A stretch of 38,853 nt of DNA from Desulfovibrio oxyclinae DSM 11498 (GTDB lineage Bacteria > Desulfobacterota > Desulfovibrionia > Desulfovibrionales > Desulfovibrionaceae). Position 1 is the first letter of the stretch. Each line of letters opens with the position of its first letter. The notes beneath the pieces are model-generated. The model was given only the letters and a program-made list of their open reading frames with translations, searched no databases and was not told where the DNA came from. A program made the translations under genes and the position numbers. This document shows, piece by piece, positions 16,753 to 24,978 of the stretch. The stretch is from assembly GCF_000375485.1 (NCBI RefSeq), contig NZ_AQXE01000016.1, positions 2,014 through 40,866 on the forward strand, in the 5' to 3' direction.

Positions 16753-17907
16753 ATGATTTCGGATCGCAGCAAACGAATGTACATATTTCTGCTGGTGCTG
16801 ACGCTTGGCGCGCACGCAGCGTTTCAAGGCTGGCGGACGCTTCTGAACAACTTCGCCGTGGAAGTCGGCGGGCTTGGCGGTTTCGACATGGGCATCGTCC
16901 AGTCGCTTCGGGAAGTGCCCGGGTTCCTCGCGCTGCTGGCCGTTTACGTGCTGCTGATTGTTCGCGAACACCGGCTCGCCGCGCTCTCCGTCGGGGTGCT
17001 GGGCATCGGCGTGGCCATGACCGGTTTCATGCCCTCCACTGGAGGCATCATCTTTGCAACCCTCGTCATGAGTTTCGGCTTTCATTATTACGAAACCATG
17101 AACCAGTCCCTGACGCTGCAATACTTCGGACATACCGAAGCCCCGCTGGTGCTCGGCAAACTGCGTAGCTTCGCGGCCCTGACCAACATCCTTGTGGGCG
17201 GCATCATCTTCGCCGCGGCATCCTTTACCGAATACACCACCATGTTCGTCTGCGCCGGAGCCGTGGCCGTGCTCACCGGCATCTGGGCCTTCATGCAGGA
17301 CCCGACTCATAAGGAAATAGCCCCGCAGCAAAAAAAGCTGTTTTTGCGCAAGCGCTACTGGCTCTTTTACGCGCTGACGTTCCTTTCAGGGGGACGCAGA
17401 CAGATATTCGTGGCCTTTGCCGTGTTCCTGCTGGTGGAGAAGTTCGGCTATTCCGTGCAGGAAGTGACGATCCTGTTCGTGCTCAACAACGTCATCAACT
17501 GGTACGTGAACCCCATCATCGGCCGTGCGGTGAACCGCTTCGGCGAGCGCAAGGTGCTCAGCCTCGAATACGGCGCGCTCGTGCTGGTGTTCACGGCCTA
17601 CGCGCTGACCGACAGCCCGCTGGTGGCCGGGGCCCTTTACGTGCTGGACAACATCTTCTTCAACTTCGCCATCGCGGTGCGCACCTTCTACCAAAAGATC
17701 GCCGACCCCGGCGACATCGCCTCCGGCATGGCCATGGGGTTCACCATCAACCATATCGCGGCGGTGTTCATCCCGGCCATGGGCGGTCTGGCCTGGCTGG
17801 CGGATTACAGGGCGGTCTTCGCGGCTGCCGCGGTGATGGCCGCCGTGTCCCTCGTTCTGGTCCAGAAGATAGACTCGCAAGTGGCCAAAAATGCGCACAG
17901 CGGTTGA
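16753..17907 (+). CDS. MFS transporter
   Basis: The protein has 384 residues from ATG 16753, preceded by GAGGAG six bases upstream; an upstream ATG at 16702 lies inside the candidate promoter. About twelve hydrophobic helices are seen, with a hydrophilic loop near the middle (MQDPTHKEIAPQQKKLFLRKRYW). This is the two-times-six layout of the major facilitator superfamily. RAVNRFGERKVLSLEYG resembles the loop 2-3 type MFS motif in the second half. The substrate is unknown. The next gene, cheD, follows after 68 bp without an obvious terminator. Confidence 0.85.
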   Translation: MISDRSKRMYIFLLVLTLGAHAAFQGWRTLLNNFAVEVGGLGGFDMGIVQSLREVPGFLALLAVYVLLIVREHRLAALSVGVLGIGVAMTGFMPSTGGIIFATLVMSFGFHYYETMNQSLTLQYFGHTEAPLVLGKLRSFAALTNILVGGIIFAAASFTEYTTMFVCAGAVAVLTGIWAFMQDPTHKEIAPQQKKLFLRKRYWLFYALTFLSGGRRQIFVAFAVFLLVEKFGYSVQEVTILFVLNNVINWYVNPIIGRAVNRFGERKVLSLEYGALVLVFTAYALTDSPLVAGALYVLDNIFFNFAIAVRTFYQKIADPGDIASGMAMGFTINHIAAVFIPAMGGLAWLADYRAVFAAAAVMAAVSLVLVQKIDSQVAKNAHSG

Positions 17908-17975
17908 CTTGCGCTGGACGCCGTGCTTGATTTGAAGAACCCGTATCCGAATTTTTTCATGATTTCCGGGCGAGC

Positions 17976-18503
17976 GTGATGCAGAAAAAAGAAGAATTCC
18001 CCAGTGTCTTTCTCCAGACTGGCGACTGCTACCTCGCCGTTCAGCCCACCATGGTCACCACGGTGCTCGGATCCTGCGTGGCCGTGACCATGACGCATCC
18101 GGGCAAGGGGATAGGCGCCATCTGCCACGCCTTTCTGCCCGACTCGCTCGAAGGGCAGCGGCGGGGGGAACGTGATCCGCAGATATGCCGGTACGTGGAC
18201 ACCGCCATTTCCAACATGCTCCAGGGCATGAACAAGCTGCGCGTTCCCATTTCCGAGTTGCAGGTCAAGCTCTTCGGCGGCGCTTCCGGACTGGCGGTGC
18301 GGCATACCGAGCACAGCACCTACAACGTGGGACAGCGCAATGTGGATGCCGCCAAAAAAATGCTCTCCGACTGGGGCCTGCGCGTGGAAACCATGGACGT
18401 GGGCGGCAACCGGGGACGCAAGATCCACTACCTGACCCATTCGGGCGAAGTCTGGATGAAACGGCTCGCCGACCAGCCCCCGGCGCAACCCTCCGGCCGA
18501 TAG
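17976..18503 (+). CDS. cheD: Chemoreceptor glutamine deamidase CheD
   Basis: The 175-residue protein matches CheD: TVLGSCVAV with catalytic Cys34, GAICHAFLP with catalytic His51, and VKLFGGASGL. CheD deamidates glutamines in chemoreceptors and in some bacteria partners CheC (family knowledge). Two MCP genes lie within 8 kb, which are plausible targets. The first codon is GTG, directly followed by an ATG; there is no strong ribosome site, so either may be used. The aldC-like gene starts 28 bp downstream, suggesting an operon. Confidence 0.93.
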   Translation: MMQKKEEFPSVFLQTGDCYLAVQPTMVTTVLGSCVAVTMTHPGKGIGAICHAFLPDSLEGQRRGERDPQICRYVDTAISNMLQGMNKLRVPISELQVKLFGGASGLAVRHTEHSTYNVGQRNVDAAKKMLSDWGLRVETMDVGGNRGRKIHYLTHSGEVWMKRLADQPPAQPSGR

Positions 18504-18531
18504 CCGGCCCCGCACCAAGGAGATTCCTGTC

Positions 18532-19296
18532 ATGAAGAAAATAGCAACGCTCGCGGCGCTTCTGATACTCATCGCGACATCCGCCCGCGCTGGCGGCATA
18601 TATCAATACTCCACCATCGACGCCCTGCTCGCCGGCAGGTACGACGGCGACCTGAGCATGGAACAGTTGCTGAAACGCGGCGGGTTCGGCCTCGGCACCC
18701 TCAACGGCCTCGACGGCGAACTGGTGGTGCTCGACGGCAAAGCCTACCACGTACAAGCAGGCGGCGAGGTCGTCACGGCGGAGCCGTCCGACCGGACCCC
18801 GTTCGCCACGGTCACGACTTTCGAAGAAGACTCCATCGCCTCCCTCGACGCCGTAAGCGACCTCGACTCGCTCAACAAGGCCATGCTCGACCGGCTGGTC
18901 TCCGAAAATTTCTTTCACGCCGTGCGTATCGAAGGCCGTTTCGAGATGATCAAGACACGCGCGATACCTGCCCAGACCAAGCCCTACAGGCCGCTCGTCG
19001 AAGCCATGAAGGATCAGGTCATCGTGAAATTCACCGGCCTCGAAGGCACCCTCGTGGGCCTGTGGACGCCCGGCTTCATGAAAGGTGTCAATGTGCCGGG
19101 ATTCCACTGGCACTTCATCTCAGACGACGGAACGCGCGGCGGGCACGTGCTCGACGTTTCCTTCGACAAGCTGGTGGCCCGCATCGACGTGGAGCGGGAG
19201 TTCTCCATGACGCTGCCGGAATTCCTCGGCGGCGTGGACCTGAGCCCCGATCGCAGCGAAGCGCTGCACAAGGTGGAAAAGGATCCTGCCGAATGA
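18532..19296 (+). CDS. Alpha-acetolactate decarboxylase, secreted
   Basis: The 254-residue protein has a clear signal peptide (residues 1-20, MKKIATLAALLILIATSARA). It then shows the acetolactate decarboxylase pattern: YSTIDALLAGRYDG, GFGLGTLNGLDGE, and the zinc-binding histidines H192, H194 and H205 in FHWHFISDDGTRGGHVLD. E63 and R143 align with active-site residues by my reading. The enzyme converts 2-acetolactate to acetoin; the signal peptide predicts a periplasmic or extracellular location, as in other secreted members. AAGGAG is nine bases upstream. No acetolactate synthase gene adjoins it. Its stop overlaps the Hpt start (ATGA). Confidence 0.9.
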   Translation: MKKIATLAALLILIATSARAGGIYQYSTIDALLAGRYDGDLSMEQLLKRGGFGLGTLNGLDGELVVLDGKAYHVQAGGEVVTAEPSDRTPFATVTTFEEDSIASLDAVSDLDSLNKAMLDRLVSENFFHAVRIEGRFEMIKTRAIPAQTKPYRPLVEAMKDQVIVKFTGLEGTLVGLWTPGFMKGVNVPGFHWHFISDDGTRGGHVLDVSFDKLVARIDVEREFSMTLPEFLGGVDLSPDRSEALHKVEKDPAE

Positions 19297-19628
19297 GCGG
19301 CGACGAAGAGCGAACCCCCATCCGGGTCCGCGTTGACCCCATGCTGGAACCGATCATGGACCGGTACCTCGAAATCCGGCGGCGCGAGCAGACGGACCTT
19401 GCGAACGCACTTGCGGCCGAAGATATGCCCCTGCTGGCCGAGATAGCACACCGCATCAAGGGCTCCGCCGCTGCCTACGGATTAAAGGAACTGGACCGTA
19501 AGGCCCGCGAACTGGAACAGGCCGCCGTGGCACAGGAAGTAAAGACTTGCGCCGAAATCATCGCCTTTCTCGATGACTACATGGACCGTCTTGAAGTGAC
19601 CTTCGGCCACAAGCGGAGCAGCACATGA
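19293..19628 (+). CDS. Hpt domain phosphotransfer protein
   Basis: The 111-residue protein contains one Hpt helical domain, with the phosphorylatable histidine at about residue 53 (IAHRIKGSAAAYGL). No kinase or receiver domain is fused. Solitary Hpt proteins shuttle phosphate between a hybrid kinase and a response regulator (family knowledge). The start at 19293 overlaps the stop of the decarboxylase by four bases; longer frames upstream run through that gene in another frame. The stop overlaps the glycosyltransferase start by four bases, so three genes are translationally coupled. Its partners are not in the window. Confidence 0.85.
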   Translation: MSGDEERTPIRVRVDPMLEPIMDRYLEIRRREQTDLANALAAEDMPLLAEIAHRIKGSAAAYGLKELDRKARELEQAAVAQEVKTCAEIIAFLDDYMDRLEVTFGHKRSST

Positions 19629-20581
19629 ACATCCTCATGCTCGCCATCAACGACCCCGCAGGCACCGGCATCCAGTTCTGCCGGGCCGTGAACCGCCACA
19701 CTGCACATACCTGCCGCATAGCCACGCTGGAAACCCGGTATACCCATTCGTGGGAAAAGGACCTGCACGTTCCTGATCTGGATGAAAACGGTCTCGCCGA
19801 GTTGGAAAGGCTCTTTCAGACCAGCGACATTCTGCATTTCCACATGACGGCGGACGAGTTCACCCGCTTCGGTCCCTTTCTGCCCGCCGACCACCTCGCG
19901 GGCAAGGCTATCGTGCATCATCATCACGGGCACCATGACTTTCGCTCCGCGCCGGAGACCTTTCGCGAAAAATACGCGCGGCTCGGACGCCGGAATCTGC
20001 TGGTAAGCACGCCGGACCTGCTGCGCCTGCTGCCCGAAGCCCGCTGGCAGCCCAACCTCGTGCCGCTGGATGACCCCGGCTTCACTCCTTCCGGTATCGA
20101 CCCGCGTGAGGGACCGCTCAGGGTGGCGCACTCGCCGACCCGCAAGGACCTCAAGAACACGGACGACCTGCTGGCAGCCGTTGGCGAGCTTTCGGAACGA
20201 GGCATCGAAATCGAACTTGATCTCATCGACGACGTGCCCAACCGCGAATGTCTGGAGCGCAAACGCCGCTGCCATGTACTTTTCGACCATATGCAGGGCT
20301 ACTACGGGGTAAGCAGTCTCGAAGGTCTGTCGCAGGGGCTTGCCGTCATCGCGGGACTTGATGAATGGAACATGGAACGCATTCACGAATTCACTGGCGC
20401 CCCCGAGCTGCCGTGGGTCATCGCAAGGGATCGCGACTCGCTTCGCGATGCGCTGACCGTTCTGGATGCGGACCGGGAGCTGTGCCAACAGACAGGCCTG
20501 CGTTCGAGGGCGTTCATGGAGCGCTTCTGGAGCGACGCGCGCGTGGCCGGGCATCTAGCGGAGTTCTGGGAAAACACCTGA
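19625..20581 (+). CDS. Glycosyltransferase, GT-B fold (family 4-like)
   Basis: The 318-residue protein begins MNILMLAINDPAGTGIQF, a Rossmann-type start of GT-B enzymes. It has VHHHHGHHDF where the acceptor-side loop lies, a second domain beginning LRVAHSPTRKDLKNTDDLL, and a GVSSLEGLSQGLAVIAG segment matching the E-rich nucleotide-sugar site (ExxxxGxxxIxxxx). Donor and acceptor are unknown. The start has CGGAG seven bases upstream and overlaps the Hpt stop. The link to cheD and hpt suggests a role in envelope or flagellar glycosylation, but that is only inference. Confidence 0.8.
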   Translation: MNILMLAINDPAGTGIQFCRAVNRHTAHTCRIATLETRYTHSWEKDLHVPDLDENGLAELERLFQTSDILHFHMTADEFTRFGPFLPADHLAGKAIVHHHHGHHDFRSAPETFREKYARLGRRNLLVSTPDLLRLLPEARWQPNLVPLDDPGFTPSGIDPREGPLRVAHSPTRKDLKNTDDLLAAVGELSERGIEIELDLIDDVPNRECLERKRRCHVLFDHMQGYYGVSSLEGLSQGLAVIAGLDEWNMERIHEFTGAPELPWVIARDRDSLRDALTVLDADRELCQQTGLRSRAFMERFWSDARVAGHLAEFWENT

Positions 20582-20637
20582 GCCGGTTTGCCAACCGCGC
20601 CTCCTTGAGATAAGAACGGATACTGGAGACATACCCT

Positions 20638-21318
20638 ATGGGCAACATCGGTCGCATACTCGCTTTCGTCATCACCGCCGCAGCCGCCGCGGGCGTCATC
20701 CTCGTGGGTTCGGAAAATCCCGGCGGAGCCGACAAACTGGCCGCGTCGGAAATCCGCCGAGCCGTGGATCCGAACGTGGTCGTCGTGGAAGACCCAGTCG
20801 CCCCCCGGGACTCGCAGAACGCATCCGCAGCAAAGGCAGGCGAAACGCCAACCGGGATGGAGCCGGCCCGGTCCGGAAAGGATGCTGCTGAGCGAACAGG
20901 AAATGACGACACCGACTCCGTAGCGGAAAAGCCCACGGTAAAAGAAGACGGTGCCGCGGAAGATGCCGGGAAGGCCGCAGGCGAAGCAGCCCAAGTGCCC
21001 AGAGAAATAACGGACTTCTCGCTGGTCCCCGAGGACGGCGGCTTCACGCTCAACGTGGTCGGGGCTTCGCCTTCCGATCCGGTGAAATGGTTCACGCTGC
21101 AGGCGCCCAAGCGGTTCGTGATCGACATCCCGGGCAGCTGGGACATTCGGGGTGAAAACGTCTTTCGCATCGATTCGGCGCCGGTGCGGCACGTGGTTGC
21201 CGGGGTACACTCCGACAAGGTGCGTTTCGTCATCCATTACAGGGAAGATGCCGTCCTGCCCGACGGGCCGCCGGTTGCCGACGGGCATAAAGGACTGCTC
21301 AGCCTGACGGTTCGCTGA
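20638..21318 (+). CDS. AMIN-domain protein, membrane-anchored
   Basis: The 226-residue protein has one N-terminal hydrophobic segment (about residues 6-24) that serves as an uncleaved anchor or signal. An acidic, low-complexity linker rich in Ala, Glu and Asp covers about 40-120. A C-terminal AMIN-type beta domain follows ([39 protein letters not shown]). AMIN domains bind peptidoglycan or localise amidases and secretins. No amidase or secretin domain is fused, so it is a stand-alone version. GGAGA lies eight bases upstream of the ATG. Confidence 0.8.
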   Translation: MGNIGRILAFVITAAAAAGVILVGSENPGGADKLAASEIRRAVDPNVVVVEDPVAPRDSQNASAAKAGETPTGMEPARSGKDAAERTGNDDTDSVAEKPTVKEDGAAEDAGKAAGEAAQVPREITDFSLVPEDGGFTLNVVGASPSDPVKWFTLQAPKRFVIDIPGSWDIRGENVFRIDSAPVRHVVAGVHSDKVRFVIHYREDAVLPDGPPVADGHKGLLSLTVR

Positions 21319-21354
21319 GCGTCCGGGGGAAAAGCACCCTCGTCCGTCGCTCAA

Positions 21355-21383
21355 ATGTAACAAACGGGTCATTGCCGTGTAAC
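21355..21383 (+). promoter_or_regulatory. Candidate Pho box upstream of pstB
   Basis: Three 7-bp units, ATGTAAC (21355), GGGTCAT (21366) and GTGTAAC (21377), recur every 11 bp. This is the spacing of PhoB direct repeats (known consensus CTGTCAT with 4-bp spacers). They lie 73-101 bp before the pstB start. Sequence match is moderate. Confidence 0.4.
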
Positions 21384-21455
21384 CGGGGAAGAGTAGCCGT
21401 ACTGAGTTCCGGGACCTGCCGGAAAACAGACAACGAATCCGAACGGAGTGGCATT

Positions 21456-22214
21456 ATGGGCAACGTGAAGGTGACTTCCACGAATCTGGATTTCTATTAT
21501 TCCGACTTCAAGGCGTTGGAAGATATCACCATGGACTTTGAAGAGAACCGGGTCACGGCTCTCATCGGTCCCTCCGGCTGCGGCAAGAGTACCTTCCTGC
21601 GGTGCATCAACCGCATGAACGACCTCATCCCGGGCACCCGCGTCGAAGGCAAGATAACGCTCGACGGGGAAGACATCTACGCCCCGGGACTCGACGTGGT
21701 ATCCCTGCGCAGACGCATCGGCATGGTCTTTCAGAAGCCAAACCCCTTTCCCAAGACCATTGCCGAAAACGTGGCCTACGGGCTGCGGGTCAACGGCATC
21801 AAGGACCGCGTCTTCATCGACGAACGCGTGGAGGAAAGCCTCAAAGGCGCCGCGCTGTGGGATGAAGTCAAGGATCGCCTGAACACCTCGGCGCTGGGGC
21901 TTTCCGGCGGACAGCAGCAGCGGCTTTGCATCGCGCGGGCTCTGGCCGTCGAACCCGAGGTGCTGCTGATGGACGAGCCGGCCTCCGCGCTCGACCCCAT
22001 CGCCACGCAGAAGATCGAAGACCTGATCCACGAGCTGAAGAAGAACTTCACCATCATCATCGTGACGCACAGCATGCAGCAGGCCGCCCGCGTGTCGGAC
22101 CGCACCGCCTTCTTCTACATGGGCAGGCTCATCGAGGTAGACAGCACCAAGCAGATGTTCACGAAACCAAAGAACAAGCAGACCGAAGACTACATCACCG
22201 GCCGGTTCGGTTAA
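21456..22214 (+). CDS. pstB: Phosphate ABC transporter ATP-binding protein PstB
   Basis: The protein has 252 residues from ATG 21456; an upstream in-frame ATG at 21372 lies in the candidate Pho box and adds a non-family extension. It carries Walker [10 protein letters not shown], the signature LSGGQQQR and Walker [10 protein letters not shown]. The PstB-specific pattern includes [10 protein letters not shown] and [22 protein letters not shown]. It energises high-affinity phosphate import with PstSCA, which are not in the window. phoU follows 21 bp downstream, the standard order. Confidence 0.95.
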   Translation: MGNVKVTSTNLDFYYSDFKALEDITMDFEENRVTALIGPSGCGKSTFLRCINRMNDLIPGTRVEGKITLDGEDIYAPGLDVVSLRRRIGMVFQKPNPFPKTIAENVAYGLRVNGIKDRVFIDERVEESLKGAALWDEVKDRLNTSALGLSGGQQQRLCIARALAVEPEVLLMDEPASALDPIATQKIEDLIHELKKNFTIIIVTHSMQQAARVSDRTAFFYMGRLIEVDSTKQMFTKPKNKQTEDYITGRFG

Positions 22215-22235
22215 GTCGTACAGCGGGAGAGCATT

Positions 22236-22901
22236 ATGGAACAAAGAGCGCATTTCACCCAAAAGCTCGAAGAACTCAAACTCATGGTTCTTCGCATGGC
22301 CGCACTTGCGGAATCCGCAGTGCACAAGGCAACCAAGGCGTATCTTGAAGGCGACGCCGACCTTGCCGAGGAAGTCATCAAGGGCGACACCGCCATCAAC
22401 GACCTTGAGGACGAAATCGACAAGTTCAACCTTGAACTGCTCGCGCTGGACCAACCCATGGCCGTGGACCTGCGGACCATCGTGGGCACCATGCGCATCA
22501 CCGTGAACCTCGAACGGCTCGGAGACGAGGCCGTAAACCTCTCGCACCGCGCCATGTTCCTGAGTTCGCGCCCGCCGCTTCCCTTCAACACCAAGATGGA
22601 AAAGCTGGCCGATACCGCCAAGGGCATGCTCGCCGACTCGCTCAAGGCCTTCGTGGACAACGACGTACGCCTCGCCGAGCAGGTCTGCCGCACCGATGAC
22701 AAGGCCGACGAACTCACCGTGCAACTGCTCAAGGAATTCATCAACGACATGGTCACCGAGTCGCGCATCGTAGAGCGCGGAGTGCACGCCATCATCGGCG
22801 CAAGGCACCTTGAACGCGTCGGCGACCTCGCCACCAACATCGCCGAGACCGTCGGCTTCATCGTGGAAGGCGACAGCATGAAGCACAATTGTCGCGGCTA
22901 A
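22236..22901 (+). CDS. phoU: Phosphate transport system regulator PhoU
   Basis: The 221-residue all-helical protein has two PhoU repeats. Metal-site-type motifs include DDKADELTVQLLKEF, and each half ends in an ER(L/V)GD segment (NLERLGDEAVNLSHRA and HLERVGDLATNIAETV). PhoU links the Pst transporter to the PhoR/PhoB system and keeps it off when phosphate is plentiful (family knowledge). GGGAGA lies 6 bases before the ATG. It is the last gene of the pstB-phoU unit, ended by a hairpin at 22929. Confidence 0.95.
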   Translation: MEQRAHFTQKLEELKLMVLRMAALAESAVHKATKAYLEGDADLAEEVIKGDTAINDLEDEIDKFNLELLALDQPMAVDLRTIVGTMRITVNLERLGDEAVNLSHRAMFLSSRPPLPFNTKMEKLADTAKGMLADSLKAFVDNDVRLAEQVCRTDDKADELTVQLLKEFINDMVTESRIVERGVHAIIGARHLERVGDLATNIAETVGFIVEGDSMKHNCRG

Positions 22902-22928
22902 CCCCGTACAATACGTGAAACCTTTTCT

Positions 22929-22966
22929 GGCCGGAGGCGCTCCATAGGAGCGGCTCCGGCCTCGTC
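22929..22966 (+). terminator. Terminator-like hairpin after phoU
   Basis: Fifteen-base arms (GGCCGGAGGCGCTCC and GGAGCGGCTCCGGCC, one mismatch) with a 3-nt loop are followed by a weak TCGTCTT tail. Confidence 0.65.
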
Positions 22967-23232
22967 TTACCCGGCATGGAAAACCCAACCGAAAATAGAC
23001 TGCCAAAAGCTGTTTACAGGTGGTGCGATTTCCGTTAAGGGTGGTAGCTCTCATAAGCTTTTTTCAATGAGAAAGGCTTGTGAAACACACGGCATAACGG
23101 CCGTGGACTGGCTCCCGGAGCCAATCCAACAGAAACGGACCCGGCACCTCGGACCGGACGTCACGACTGGAGGAAGTCCCTGCCAAAAAATATATATGCG
23201 AAATTCGTCCGAGGCTGTTGTTGGAGGTAACA
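22967..23232 (+). other. Leader region of rpsA
   Basis: No gene was found between the phoU hairpin and rpsA. It contains an imperfect hairpin (23052-23082), a short hairpin CACGGC/GCCGTG (23088-23105) and an A+T-rich patch (AAAATATATATG near 23185), then TTGGAGG before the start. Such a structured leader could take part in S1 self-regulation, as known in E. coli; no conserved element was recognised. Confidence 0.4.
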
Positions 23233-24972
23233 ATGGAAAAGAACAATGAAATCGAATCCCCTGAAATGGAAATGAACTTTGAGGCCGCCCTCGAAGATTA
23301 TCTCAATTCCGACTTTGGGGAACTTGACGAAGGCACCATCGTAAACGGTGAAGTCGTCAAGGTGGACAAAAACCACGTGCTCGTGGACGTGAACTTCAAG
23401 TCCGAGGGACAGATCCCCACAGCAGAGTTCACTGACGCCGAAGGCAACCTGACCGTCGAAGTCGGCGACAAGGTTGACGTATTCGTGGTTCACAAAGACG
23501 AAGGTGAAGGCTCCATCAACCTGTCCCGCGAGCGGGCCAAGCGGATGCAGCTTTTCGATAAACTGGAAGAACTCCAGGAGCAGGATGGCGTGGTCCCCGG
23601 CCGCATCATCCGTCGCATCAAGGGCGGTTACACTGTGGATCTCGGTGGCGTCGAGGCATTCCTGCCCGGCTCCCACGTGGACCTGCGCCCCGTTCCCGAC
23701 ATGGACGCCCTCGTCGATCAGAGCTTTGACTTCAAGATTCTCAAGATCAACCGTCGTCGCAGCAACGTCATCGTCTCCCGCCGCGTCCTGCTTGAAGAGC
23801 AGCGCGCCGAACAGCGTGAAAAGCTGCTCGAAACCCTCGAAGAGGGTCAGGTTGTGGAAGGCAAGGTCAAGAACATCACCGAATACGGTGTGTTCATCGA
23901 CCTCGGCGGCCTCGACGGCCTGCTGCACATCACGGACATGTCCTGGAAGCGCATCAAGCATCCCAAGGAAATGGTCCAGCTGGGCGACGATCTCGAACTG
24001 AAGATCCTCAACTTCGACAAGGAAGGCCAGAAGGTCTCCCTCGGCCTCAAGCAGCTCGTTCCCGATCCGTGGGAAAACATCGCCGAGAAGTACCCCGAAG
24101 AAAGCAAGCACGTCGGTACGGTCACCAACCTGGCCGATTACGGCGCGTTCGTGGAACTCGAATCCGGCGTGGAAGGCCTCGTGCACATCTCCGAGATGAG
24201 CTGGACCCGCAAGCTGCGTCACCCCTCCCAGATGGTGAAGGTTGGCGACGAAGTGAACGTCATCGTTCTCGGCGTGGACCAGGACAAGAAGCGCATCTCT
24301 CTCGGCATGAAGCAGGTCAACCCGAACCCGTGGGACGTGGTGGCCGAGAAGTACCCCGAAGGTACCGTCCTCGAAGGCTCCATCAAGAACATCACCGAGT
24401 TCGGCGTGTTCATCGGCATCGAGGAAGGCATCGACGGCCTCATCCACGTTTCCGACATCTCCTGGACCAAGAAGATCCGCCACCCGTCGGAAGTCTACAA
24501 GACCGGTGACGTGGTGCAGGCCAAGGTCCTCACCGTCGACAAGGAAAACGAGAAGTTCACCCTCGGCGTCAAGCAGCTGGCCGAAGACCCCTGGACTCAG
24601 GTCCCGGGCAAGTACCCTGTCGGACAGCTGGTGAACGGTACCGTCACCAACATCACCGACTTCGGTCTGTTCGTGGAAGTCGAGGAAGGCATCGAAGGTC
24701 TGGTGCACGTCTCCGAGATCTCCCGCAAGAAGGTCAAGAGCCCGTCCGAGATCTACAAGGAAGGCGACACCATCGAGGCGAAGGTCATCCACGTCTCCGC
24801 TGATGAACGCCGCCTGGGCCTGTCCATCAAGCAGACCACCGAAGAAGAGCCCGCTCCCGCGCGCAAGCCCGCCAGCAAGACCTACGGCGGAACCACCGAT
24901 TCCGGTGCTCCGACCCTGGGCGACCTGCTGCGCGAAAAGCTTGAAGAAGTCGCCGGAGAGGCTGACGAGTAA
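23233..24972 (+). CDS. rpsA: 30S ribosomal protein S1
   Basis: The 579-residue protein has six S1 RNA-binding repeats. Repeats three to six are the clearest: each has a GxVxNITxxGxFVxxxxGxxGLxHxSxxSW pattern, with repeat starts at about residues 210, 295, 380 and 468. The first two repeats are more divergent, as usual. S1 brings mRNA to the 30S subunit. The start at ATG 23233 is placed by GGAGG six bases upstream rather than the TTG at 23218. sppA follows 6 bp after the stop, a common partner. Confidence 0.97.
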   Translation: MEKNNEIESPEMEMNFEAALEDYLNSDFGELDEGTIVNGEVVKVDKNHVLVDVNFKSEGQIPTAEFTDAEGNLTVEVGDKVDVFVVHKDEGEGSINLSRERAKRMQLFDKLEELQEQDGVVPGRIIRRIKGGYTVDLGGVEAFLPGSHVDLRPVPDMDALVDQSFDFKILKINRRRSNVIVSRRVLLEEQRAEQREKLLETLEEGQVVEGKVKNITEYGVFIDLGGLDGLLHITDMSWKRIKHPKEMVQLGDDLELKILNFDKEGQKVSLGLKQLVPDPWENIAEKYPEESKHVGTVTNLADYGAFVELESGVEGLVHISEMSWTRKLRHPSQMVKVGDEVNVIVLGVDQDKKRISLGMKQVNPNPWDVVAEKYPEGTVLEGSIKNITEFGVFIGIEEGIDGLIHVSDISWTKKIRHPSEVYKTGDVVQAKVLTVDKENEKFTLGVKQLAEDPWTQVPGKYPVGQLVNGTVTNITDFGLFVEVEEGIEGLVHVSEISRKKVKSPSEIYKEGDTIEAKVIHVSADERRLGLSIKQTTEEEPAPARKPASKTYGGTTDSGAPTLGDLLREKLEEVAGEADE

Positions 24973-24978
24973 GACTGA

